Part shown: positions 6,766 through 12,525 of the stretch, one piece after another
Layout of the letters: each line of letters opens with the position of its first letter
How positions within the stretch are numbered: the stretch's first letter is position 1
Source of the DNA: JBBSMX01 sp038232935
GTDB taxonomy: Bacteria; Bacteroidota; Rhodothermia; Rhodothermales; JANQRZ01
NCBI GenBank assembly: GCA_038232935.1
Contig: JBBSMX010000123.1
Location: 1-12,525, forward strand
DNA length: 12,525 bases
Direction of reading: 5' to 3'
The notes under the pieces: model-generated
What the model was told of the DNA's origin: nothing
Database searches by the model: none
What the model saw: the letters and a program-made list of their open reading frames with translations, nothing else
Made by a program: the position numbers and the translations under genes

Positions 6766-9447
6766 ATGCGCCGTTCGTCTCCGCTCCTGCTGCTCTGGAT
6801 CGCCGTGCTCGCGTTCGCGGTACCGGAGGCTGCGGCGCAGTCGATCCGGCTGACGGCGGAGCGGACCCCGCTGGAGGCGGTGCTCCAGCAGCTCGCGGCG
6901 CAGACCGGCATCGACGTCGTCTTCGCGCAGCGGCTCGTCGAGGGGCGGGCCGTCACGGGGCGCTACCTCGGCGACGATCCCGAGCAGGCGCTCGCGACGA
7001 TCCTCCGCGACAGCGGGCTCCGCGCCGAGCGCCTCCGTCCCGGCCAGTACGTCATCGTCAGCGCGTTCCCGACGCCGGGGCTGGAGCCGGAGCCCTACTA
7101 CGGGACGCTGCGCGGGACGGTCGTGGACGGGGAGACGAGCGAGGTGCTGCCGGGCGCGCACGTCGTGCTCGTCGGGCTCGGGCTCGGCACGGCCACGAAC
7201 CCGGCGGGGTACTTCGCGCTGCCGGGGCTGCCGGCCGGTTCGTACCGTGTCCGCGTCTCGTACATCGGCTACCGAACGGTCGAGCGGGAGATCTCGGTCT
7301 ATCCCGAGTCCGAAGAGGTGCCGCCGACCGTCCGGCTCGTGCCACAGGTCTTCGTAGGCGGCGAGGCCGTGGTGGAGGGGACCGAGGGCGAGCGGAGCGA
7401 CCTCCTGCCCGTGCCCGGCAGCGATGCCGTGGACGTGCGGCAGGCCGCCGCGATCCCCGCCTTCCTCGGCGAGAGCGACCTGTTTCAGGCGCTCGAATGG
7501 CTGCCCGGCGTCGGCCGCGCGGGCGAGGCCGGGGGCGAGCTCGTCATCCGCGGCTCCGACTCCCACTTCAACCGCTACCTTCTCGACGGCGCGCCGATCA
7601 TCCACCCGTGGCACACCTTCGGGCTGTTCTCCACGTTTCAGACCGAAGCGCTCAAAAGCGTCCGGCTCTACAAAGGGTCGTTCCCGGCCGAATACGGCGG
7701 CGGCCTCTCGTCCGTGCTCGATGTGGAGATGAAGGACGGCGACCGGGACGATGTGGCGGGCGTCGTCGCGCTCAGCCCGGTGTCGGTCCGCGCCGTGGGG
7801 GAGATCCCGCTCGGGCGCGGGGCCTCGCTCATGCTCTCCGGCCGCCGGAGCTATCTCGACCTGCTGCTCTCGCCGCGTGTCCAGGCCACCTCGTCCGCGC
7901 TCTTCCTCAGCGAGGGCGAGGTGGCCCCGGAGTCGAAGCAGGATCTGGGCTACTACTTCTTCGACGTCGGGGCGAAGGTGACGCTCCGGCCGTCGCCGTT
8001 CCACCGGTTCTCGGTGAGCTACTACGAGGGTGGCGACGACCTCAACGCCGATGTGCCCTTCGTCTCGCTCATCGAGCCGGGACAGACGGACGTGCCGAAT
8101 CCGCTCGGCCTAAGGCTGAACTACGGCTGGGGCAACCGGATTCTCTCGGCGCGCTACCGCTATCTCTACGGCCGCCGCCTCTTCCTCACCGCCACGGGCT
8201 ACTACTCCCGCTACCGGGCGGGGGAGCAGGCCTTCGTCCAGCCGACCACGACGTCGCTCGTGGACAGCGACTACCGCGTCCACTTCGCCGAGACCGGGCT
8301 GACGGCGGACGTCGATTACTACTACTCCCTCGAACACCAGATTCGGTTCGGGACGAGGCTCGTCGGGCGGACGTTCGAGAGCACGCTCGACGAGACCATC
8401 CGGCGCTCCGAGACGGACGACGGCGCGGTGCGGACGCAGCGCGACGCCGTGCGGGCGCTCGAAGCGGTGGCGTACGTGCAGGACACGTGGCAGCCGAGCG
8501 CCGAGTGGCAGGTGCAGCCCGGCGTGCGCGTCGAGCTGTTCGGCCTCGGGCCGTATGTCTCGGTGAGCCCGCGCGTGAACGTCCGCTACGTCGTCACCCC
8601 CGGCCGGCTGTTTGCGAAGGCGGGCCTGAGCCGGCAGGTACAGTACCTCCACCGCCTCCGCGACCGCTACTCGTACACGTACGACCTCGCCTCCAGCCGC
8701 TGGATTCCGGCCTCTGGTGCCGTCCGCCCCGCCGTCGGCTGGCAGGTCGCCGCCGGGCTCGAAGCCGTGCCGGCGAACTGGCTCTCGCTCGGGCTCGACG
8801 TCTACGGCCGTCAGCTCGGCGACATCCTCCTCCCGGCCGATGCGTTTCAGGACAAGGACGGGATCGAGGGGCCGGGGATTCTGCCGGGCGCGCTGCTGGA
8901 GCAGTACGTCGCCGGGTCCGGGCGCTCGTTCGGGATCGAGGCGGCGGCGCAGGCCGAGCGCGGGCGCTGGCGGCTCGGCCTCTCGTACGCCTTCGCCCGC
9001 TCGCAGGAGCGCCCGCCGGGCGAGGTCTACCGCCGCGCGCGCTACGACGCGCCGCACACCCTCAAAGGCCTGCTGCAAGGCGCGCTGGGACGCTGGACGG
9101 TCTCGCTCGCCGCGACGGCCCGCAGTGGCTACCCCGTCACCGTCCCCGTCGCCCGCTACGCCCTCGGCGACGTGCTCGACGGCGACGAGGCGGATCCGAC
9201 GTACTACCTCGCCCGGCCCGCCATCAACAACGGCCGCCTCCCGGTCTACGCCCGCGTGGACCTCGCCGTCGGGTACGCGTTCAGGCTATTCGGGATGGAC
9301 TGGGACGCGAACGTGCAGGCGTACAACCTCTTCAACCGGCGCAACACCGTCGGGCAGCGGTTCGACCCGGACCCGCCGGTCGTGACGGCGACGGACGTGC
9401 AGGGCCTTCCGATCCTGCCCATGGTCAACCTGAAAGGGCAATGGTGA
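6766..9447 (+). CDS. TonB-dependent outer-membrane receptor with STN signalling domain
   Basis: This 893-residue receptor imports a ligand across the outer membrane using TonB energy and can signal its presence. The domains in order are: signal peptide 1-24 (ending AAA before QS); STN domain about 25-99 (LTAERTPLEAVLQQLAAQTG to PGQYVIVSA); carboxypeptidase-regulatory-like domain about 112-192 (GTLRGTVVDGETSEVLPGA to VSYIGYRTVEREI); plug about 224-325 (LEWLPGVGRAGE, RGSDSHFNRYLLDGAPI, FPAEYGGGLSSVLDVEMKDG); and a beta-barrel to the end, which finishes with an aromatic Trp893. The STN domain implies control by the sigma/FecR pair upstream. The lack of an obvious Shine-Dalgarno sequence is normal for the suspected lineage. 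The gene overlaps the downstream lipoprotein gene by 7 bases. The ligand cannot be read from sequence; iron-siderophore, cobalamin, peptide or glycan are all possible. Confidence 0.95.
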   Translation: MRRSSPLLLLWIAVLAFAVPEAAAQSIRLTAERTPLEAVLQQLAAQTGIDVVFAQRLVEGRAVTGRYLGDDPEQALATILRDSGLRAERLRPGQYVIVSAFPTPGLEPEPYYGTLRGTVVDGETSEVLPGAHVVLVGLGLGTATNPAGYFALPGLPAGSYRVRVSYIGYRTVEREISVYPESEEVPPTVRLVPQVFVGGEAVVEGTEGERSDLLPVPGSDAVDVRQAAAIPAFLGESDLFQALEWLPGVGRAGEAGGELVIRGSDSHFNRYLLDGAPIIHPWHTFGLFSTFQTEALKSVRLYKGSFPAEYGGGLSSVLDVEMKDGDRDDVAGVVALSPVSVRAVGEIPLGRGASLMLSGRRSYLDLLLSPRVQATSSALFLSEGEVAPESKQDLGYYFFDVGAKVTLRPSPFHRFSVSYYEGGDDLNADVPFVSLIEPGQTDVPNPLGLRLNYGWGNRILSARYRYLYGRRLFLTATGYYSRYRAGEQAFVQPTTTSLVDSDYRVHFAETGLTADVDYYYSLEHQIRFGTRLVGRTFESTLDETIRRSETDDGAVRTQRDAVRALEAVAYVQDTWQPSAEWQVQPGVRVELFGLGPYVSVSPRVNVRYVVTPGRLFAKAGLSRQVQYLHRLRDRYSYTYDLASSRWIPASGAVRPAVGWQVAAGLEAVPANWLSLGLDVYGRQLGDILLPADAFQDKDGIEGPGILPGALLEQYVAGSGRSFGIEAAAQAERGRWRLGLSYAFARSQERPPGEVYRRARYDAPHTLKGLLQGALGRWTVSLAATARSGYPVTVPVARYALGDVLDGDEADPTYYLARPAINNGRLPVYARVDLAVGYAFRLFGMDWDANVQAYNLFNRRNTVGQRFDPDPPVVTATDVQGLPILPMVNLKGQW

Positions 9448-10316
9448 GCGGCCGGGTGGGGAGGTACGGGAGGCTGGGGGTGTGGGCGATGCTCCTCACG
9501 CTCGCCGCGTGCGACGTGGCGGAGCCGGAACCGGCCCGGCTCGTGGTCGAAGCGTTCGTGGAGACGGGGCAGCCGCTCCCGCCAGTGACGATCCGCCGCA
9601 CGGCCGACCTCGACGATCCCGACGCCGCGCCGCCCGTGTCGGACGCTGCCGTGATGCTCACGCTCGGGGGCGAGGACGTGGCGTACGCGCCGGTGCCGGG
9701 GCAGCCCGGGCAGTATGCCCCGCAGCGCGCGCGTACGGCCGAGGCAGGCGAGACGCTGGCGCTGGCGGTGACGTGGCAGAGCCAGCGGGCGACGGCGTCG
9801 AGCCGGATGCCCGCGCCCATCGCGCTCGACAGCGTCCGCATCGTCCCGGCCGCCGCCCCGGTCGAGGCCGTTTTCGCCGACTCGCTCGGGCTGGAGGTGC
9901 GCGAAGGTTTCCTCTACCCCGTGGACGTGACGCTCTACTGGACCGCGCCCGAGGCCGACCCGAACGCCGACTCGTCGTGGGTCCGCGCCCGCCTTCGCCC
10001 GCCCGCCGCGTTCCCCTCTGCCGTCGTGGACTTCGTGCTGCTGACGGACGCGACGCGGCGCGAGGCTGACCTCGCCGCCGGACCGAATGTGCGCCGGTGG
10101 AGCGGGGTCTACGCCGTGCCCGTCGATTCGCCCGGCGACCCGCTGCCGCCGCACGCCCTCGACGTGTTCGTCCTCCGCAGCGGGACCGACTACGCCCGCT
10201 ACGCCCTCAGCCGCACCGACCCCGACCGTCGCGAGCCCGTCGGGAACGTGCGCGGCGGTCTCGGCATCGCCGCCGGCCTCGCCCTCGACCGGCGGACGCT
10301 CGCGGTGGGGGAGTAG
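9441..10316 (+). CDS. DUF4249-like outer-membrane lipoprotein, partner of the TonB receptor
   Basis: This 291-residue lipoprotein has the signal sequence GVWAMLLTLAAC with Cys24 as the lipidated residue. The mature N-terminus matches the DUF4249 style: EPARLVVEAFVETGQPLPPVTIRRT, then SDAAVMLTLGGED, a GETLALAVTWQ strand, and SSRMPAPIALDSVRI. DUF4249 proteins usually sit next to TonB receptors in Bacteroidota and probably help capture or gate the ligand at the cell surface; this is inference from context. The ATG at 9441 overlaps the receptor stop by 7 bases, with AAAGGG just upstream; a GTG at 9444 is an equally plausible start. The last 39 codons (10197-10316) have a diverged second copy at 11689-11808. 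The family call is by pattern and context, not alignment. Confidence 0.8.
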   Translation: MVSGRVGRYGRLGVWAMLLTLAACDVAEPEPARLVVEAFVETGQPLPPVTIRRTADLDDPDAAPPVSDAAVMLTLGGEDVAYAPVPGQPGQYAPQRARTAEAGETLALAVTWQSQRATASSRMPAPIALDSVRIVPAAAPVEAVFADSLGLEVREGFLYPVDVTLYWTAPEADPNADSSWVRARLRPPAAFPSAVVDFVLLTDATRREADLAAGPNVRRWSGVYAVPVDSPGDPLPPHALDVFVLRSGTDYARYALSRTDPDRREPVGNVRGGLGIAAGLALDRRTLAVGE

Positions 10317-10522
10317 GAGAAGCGGGGACGGGGCAGAGTGCCGTCGCATCCTTCGCCGCCGCACGCTGAGGGTGTCCGCGATTCTTCGCAGCACGAACGT
10401 TGGCGTATTCTGCGCTTCGGATCTCTCGTGCCCCTCGTCCGCTGCAACCGAGCGGTCAACGGATCTACGACTGGCGAGCAGTACGGCAACATTCCATTCC
10501 GTCCACCTGCCCCCTTCTTCGC

Positions 10523-11686
10523 ATGGGCACCTCGTCCGCTCGCTTCTTTTCAGACCTGCCGGTCCAGCGGGTCACACTGAGCGCCCTGTTTGGCGACGCA
10601 TCGCTCTTCGCCGAAGTGCCGCAGGACTGGCATGTGATCGTCACCGACATTGAGAACTCGACGGCCGTCATACGCACGGGTCGGCACGAGATCGTCAACC
10701 TCATCGCGACGGGCGGTATCATCGCGGCGCTCAACCTCGCGCGGCAGTCTGACCTCACGCTCCCGTTCTTTTTTGGCGGCGATGGGGCCACCATCCTCAT
10801 GCCTCCATTTCTGTTGGAACCCGCGCTGGCCGCGCTGGCCGCCCACCGGCGAAACACCCGTCAAAACTTCGGCCTCGAACTTCGCGTCGGCTCCGTTCCG
10901 GTCCTCGACCTCGCCTCGTCCCATAGGACGCTGCGGATCAGCCGGTTGTACCTCTCCGACCTCTTCTCCATTCCGGTGGTGCTGGGGCACGGTTTGGCCG
11001 AGGCCGAACGCCGCGTCAAAGGGCTCGACGGTCCCACCCCGCTGACCTCGAGCGACGACCTCGACCTTCAGGGGATGGAGTGTCGCTGGGATCGGATTGG
11101 ACCGTCGGTCCCTACCGATGAGGTGATCAGCCTGCTTGTAACGACGCCCGTTGAGGAGAACCAGGCCGCCGTGTTCAAGCGCATCGTAGACCTCCTCGAC
11201 GAAGTCTATGGGGCGCTCGACGCTCGAAACCCCATCTCGCGGTCGGGTCTCCGACTCAACGGGTCCATCGCTAAGCTGACCGCGGAACTCAAGGCGCGGC
11301 AGGGGTACGTGACGTTCTGGGACCTCGCTCGGGCGTGGTTAACCACTCGCCTCGGAGGTCCCTTCTTTATGTGGAGCCAGCGCGGCAAACGCTATCTCGA
11401 TCAAATCGTCGTTCTGGCGGACACGCTCGTCATTGACGGGCGGATCAACACGGTCATCGCAGGCTCAAGACAAGAGCGGGAGCACCTGGAGGCGGGACTC
11501 CAGGCGATGGAGCGCGAAGGCTTGATTACCTATGGCCTGGCCGTCAGCCGCGAATCTGTCATGTCCTGTTACGTGAGTGACCGGACCGACCAGCACATCC
11601 ATTTCGTGGACGGCGCGGATGGAGGCTACACGCTAGCGGCCGGCATGTTGAAACGGAAGGTCCGGGATCGAGCGGCAAGCGCATAA
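10523..11686 (+). CDS. DUF3095-family protein with a class III cyclase-like N-terminal region
   Basis: This 387-residue protein matches what I recall of the DUF3095 family, described mainly from cyanobacteria and scattered bacteria. The N-terminal region shows FFSDLPVQ (8-15), then HVIVTDIENSTAVIRTGRHE and NLIATGGIIAALN. Next come LPFFFGGDGATILMPP and LELRVGSVPV, and later GMECRWDRI. The DIENST and GGDG segments sit where class III nucleotide cyclases keep their two metal-binding aspartates, so it may bind or make a nucleotide; no activity is established. The C-terminal part (about 210-387) is helical and may form a separate DNA- or protein-binding domain. I used the ATG at 10523 because the family begins near FFSDLPV; a TTG at 10400 would add 41 unrelated residues. 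Codon use is a little less GC-biased than in the flanking genes. It stands alone between two copies of a lipoprotein 3' end. Confidence 0.82.
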   Translation: MGTSSARFFSDLPVQRVTLSALFGDASLFAEVPQDWHVIVTDIENSTAVIRTGRHEIVNLIATGGIIAALNLARQSDLTLPFFFGGDGATILMPPFLLEPALAALAAHRRNTRQNFGLELRVGSVPVLDLASSHRTLRISRLYLSDLFSIPVVLGHGLAEAERRVKGLDGPTPLTSSDDLDLQGMECRWDRIGPSVPTDEVISLLVTTPVEENQAAVFKRIVDLLDEVYGALDARNPISRSGLRLNGSIAKLTAELKARQGYVTFWDLARAWLTTRLGGPFFMWSQRGKRYLDQIVVLADTLVIDGRINTVIAGSRQEREHLEAGLQAMEREGLITYGLAVSRESVMSCYVSDRTDQHIHFVDGADGGYTLAAGMLKRKVRDRAASA

Positions 11687-11688
11687 GC

Positions 11689-11808
11689 CGCTACGCCCTC
11701 AGCCGCACCGACCCCGGCCGCCGCGAGCCTGTCGGGAATGTGGAAGGCGGGATCGGGATCGCCGCCGGCATCGCCGTAGAGCGACGGACGATAGAGGTGA
11801 TCGAGTAG
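11689..11808 (+). pseudogene. Remnant: 3' end of a second DUF4249-like lipoprotein gene
   Basis: These 120 bases align without gaps to the last 120 bases of the lipoprotein gene at 10197-10316, including the TAG stop. By my count 99 of 120 bases match, and the first 27 are identical. The encoded 39-residue tail (RYALSRTDPGRREPVGNV onward) matches the intact protein at 30 of 39 positions. Many of the changes are conservative (Leu to Ile, Asp to Glu), so this looks like a paralogue that evolved under selection before losing its front, not a fresh duplication. The homology begins essentially at the DUF3095 stop codon (11684-11686), with only GC between. It has no start or signal sequence and cannot be a functional gene. 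Confidence 0.85.
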
Positions 11809-11855
11809 GGCGGAAGTCGTGAGCGGTGAGAGGCCGCGGATATGCGGACGCATTC

Positions 11856-11998
11856 GGCATAACACGACGGGGAGGCAGCAGTTCGGAAGGCGCTCCGGTA
11901 ATCGAAGCATGTCGAAAACGCCGTTTGCAGAAGCGAGCGAGCGAGGTATCTTCAGACCCGGCGGTTACGCAGTCATAACTAGCCGTTCGTGTTATGCC
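11856..11998. repeat. Long inverted repeat resembling an integron attC site
   Basis: GGCATAACACGA at 11856-11867 is the exact reverse complement of TCGTGTTATGCC at 11987-11998, and pairing continues for CGG/CCG past one unpaired base. In attC terms the ends would be an R'' box GCATAAC and an R' box GTTATGC. These keep the invariant AAC and GTT but deviate from RYYYAAC/GTTRRRY at one position. The 143-base span is slightly longer than the usual attC range. No integron integrase is in the window. It could equally be another kind of mobile or REP-like palindrome. Confidence 0.3.
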
Positions 11999-12061
11999 GA
12001 ACGGTTCGGCTTTCGCTCCGCGTGTTATGCCGACGCGTTCCGCTCAATCCATGGTTATGCC
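11988..12061 (+). repeat. Three tandem GTTATGCCG-containing units
   Basis: GTTATGCC occurs at 11991, 12024 and 12054, spaced 33 and 30 bases. The first two units share CGTGTTATGCCGA, then a related CG-GTTC-GCT stretch. Each of the first two copies lies in the loop of a different hairpin: CCGTTCG/CGAACGG (11983-11989 and 11998-12004) and CGCGT/ACGCG (12019-12023 and 12033-12037). An overlapping palindrome GCCGAAC-G-GTTCGGC spans 11996-12010. The third unit keeps only GGTTATGCCG and has no matching arms. Confidence 0.55.
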
Positions 12062-12182
12062 GCGCTCACTCCTGAATAGTCGATTGCCATCGCTCTACCC
12101 TCTAAGGCCCGGTCAATTCTTAGATGCCTACGCTGCCCCGTCCCGAACGGCCCGACTGCGTTTCGCGGCTGAGCCGCATCTT

Positions 12183-12189
12183 GTTAGGC
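12183..12189 (+). other. GTTAGGC heptamer, possible attC R' core
   Basis: GTTAGGC matches the integron crossover consensus GTTRRRY exactly and lies 37 bases before the start of a small gene, as in a cassette. A partner GCCTAAC box is not found upstream; only TGCCTA (12125-12130) can pair with TAGGCA (12185-12190). A heptamer of this degeneracy is common by chance, so this is suggestive only. Confidence 0.15.
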
Positions 12190-12226
12190 AGCCAGGACAC
12201 CCGCATAATAACACGCCTCTCTTCAC

Positions 12227-12433
12227 ATGATTACTCCGAGATCCTTCGCCATCTCTGCGATGATGTCGCTCGTCTTGTTGCCGATTTTCGCATGCAACTC
12301 CGAGTCCACATGGAGCGCCGACGAGCAGGAGAATTTCCAGCACTACATCCGCTCCGCCCAAGCTGATATTGCTTCTGTCGACCTTAGTAAACGTCAGTCG
12401 CGGGTTGATCAGATCGAGGCAATTCCTGCGTAG
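12227..12433 (+). CDS. Small lipoprotein-like hypothetical protein
   Basis: This 68-residue product is not recognised. It has a short basic N-terminus, a hydrophobic run (AISAMMSLVLLPIF), and a lipobox-like IFAC with Cys23 as a candidate lipidated residue. The mature part would be about 45 residues, polar and helical (ADEQENFQHYIRSAQADIASVD). Codons are clearly less GC-rich than in the genes before position 10317, which suggests acquired DNA. It could be a gene-cassette product, or an out-of-place fragment. No promoter or Shine-Dalgarno sequence is evident. The remaining 92 bases to the window edge show no gene or clear recombination site. Confidence 0.45.
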   Translation: MITPRSFAISAMMSLVLLPIFACNSESTWSADEQENFQHYIRSAQADIASVDLSKRQSRVDQIEAIPA

Positions 12434-12525
12434 CAGAGGTTCAGATGCACCAGCTTCAGCAACGACACGCTCCAGAGACCTTGCCACGAACGGGCGTAGA
12501 CCCGGTCGCAGAACCGATCCCACAA

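Larger units (their letters stand above)
11809..12226. other. Non-coding accessory stretch with repeated CGTGTTATGCC motifs
   Basis: I see no convincing gene in these 418 bases. An 86-codon open frame from 11819 to 12079 has low-complexity composition and reads through the repeats, so it is probably spurious. The stretch contains the motif copies and the attC-like inverted repeat listed separately, and a GCGGC/GCCGC hairpin near 12165-12177. Its base composition is less GC-rich and less codon-structured than the genes to the left. Confidence 0.6.

Noticed and set aside
6697..8004. Long minus-strand open frame opposite the TonB receptor
   Set aside because: It is arginine- and alanine-rich with no domains, a common shadow of GC-rich coding DNA. 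The plus strand has a full, well-defined receptor.
10400..10522. N-terminal extension of the DUF3095 protein from a TTG codon
   Set aside because: The 41 added residues do not look like the family's start, and an ATG at 10523 places FFSDLPV at the expected N-terminus.
11988..12061. Degenerate CRISPR repeats (three copies, 30-33 base spacing)
   Set aside because: The conserved core is only about 9-13 bases, the units are contiguous and related between cores, and no cas gene is present.
11819..12079. 86-codon open frame across the repeat cluster (with an internal ATG at 11909)
   Set aside because: Its product simply translates the tandem motif units (CYAERFGFRSACYADAF) and has no domain or start signal. 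The repeats explain the openness better than coding does.
12128..12523. 131-codon minus-strand open frame at the right edge
   Set aside because: No recognisable domain and no start signal; composition is rich in Arg, Gly and Cys. The opposite small lipoprotein-like gene is more plausible, though neither is certain.

Overview
The window is high-GC bacterial DNA with almost all genes on the plus strand. The clearest lineage clue is a cell-surface signalling locus: an ECF sigma factor, a FecR-type anti-sigma factor, a TonB-dependent receptor (STN, carboxypeptidase-regulatory and plug domains) and a DUF4249-like lipoprotein. Most starts also have weak or no Shine-Dalgarno sequences. Together these suggest the Bacteroidota/Rhodothermota side, probably a Rhodothermales-like marine bacterium. 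This placement is an inference from gene content, not from a marker gene.

Positions 1-233 hold no gene I can identify. Positions 234-4535 look like ordinary genome: an exported isoaspartyl peptidase/L-asparaginase overlapping an AlkA-type DNA glycosylase by one base; a small secreted protein of unknown function; a protein with two helix-turn-helix modules; and a lipoprotein followed after one base by a UbiA-family prenyltransferase. A hairpin with a T-run (4582-4601) may end that block.

Positions 4702-10316 form the signalling and uptake locus. The sigma factor (4702-5253) and FecR (5280-6449) are closely spaced. They are separated from the receptor (6766-9447) by 316 bases that carry two related, oppositely oriented GC-rich inverted-repeat elements. 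The receptor overlaps its partner lipoprotein (9441-10316) by 7 bases. In the expected model, ligand binding at the receptor is passed through its periplasmic STN domain to FecR, which frees the sigma factor. The C-terminal domain of FecR itself looks STN-like.

Positions 10317-12525 look like accessory DNA. A DUF3095-family gene, whose N-terminal half resembles a class III nucleotide cyclase fold, is followed two bases after its stop codon by a 120-bp diverged copy of the 3' end of the DUF4249-like lipoprotein gene. This is a remnant of a lost paralogue and marks a rearrangement. Beyond it are about 420 bases without a convincing gene, containing several copies of a CGTGTTATGCC motif in both orientations. 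These are arranged partly as tandem units and partly as a long inverted repeat, reminiscent of integron attC sites. Next comes a GTTAGGC heptamer and a small, less GC-rich lipoprotein-like gene. No integrase, RNA gene, CRISPR array or intact insertion sequence is visible.
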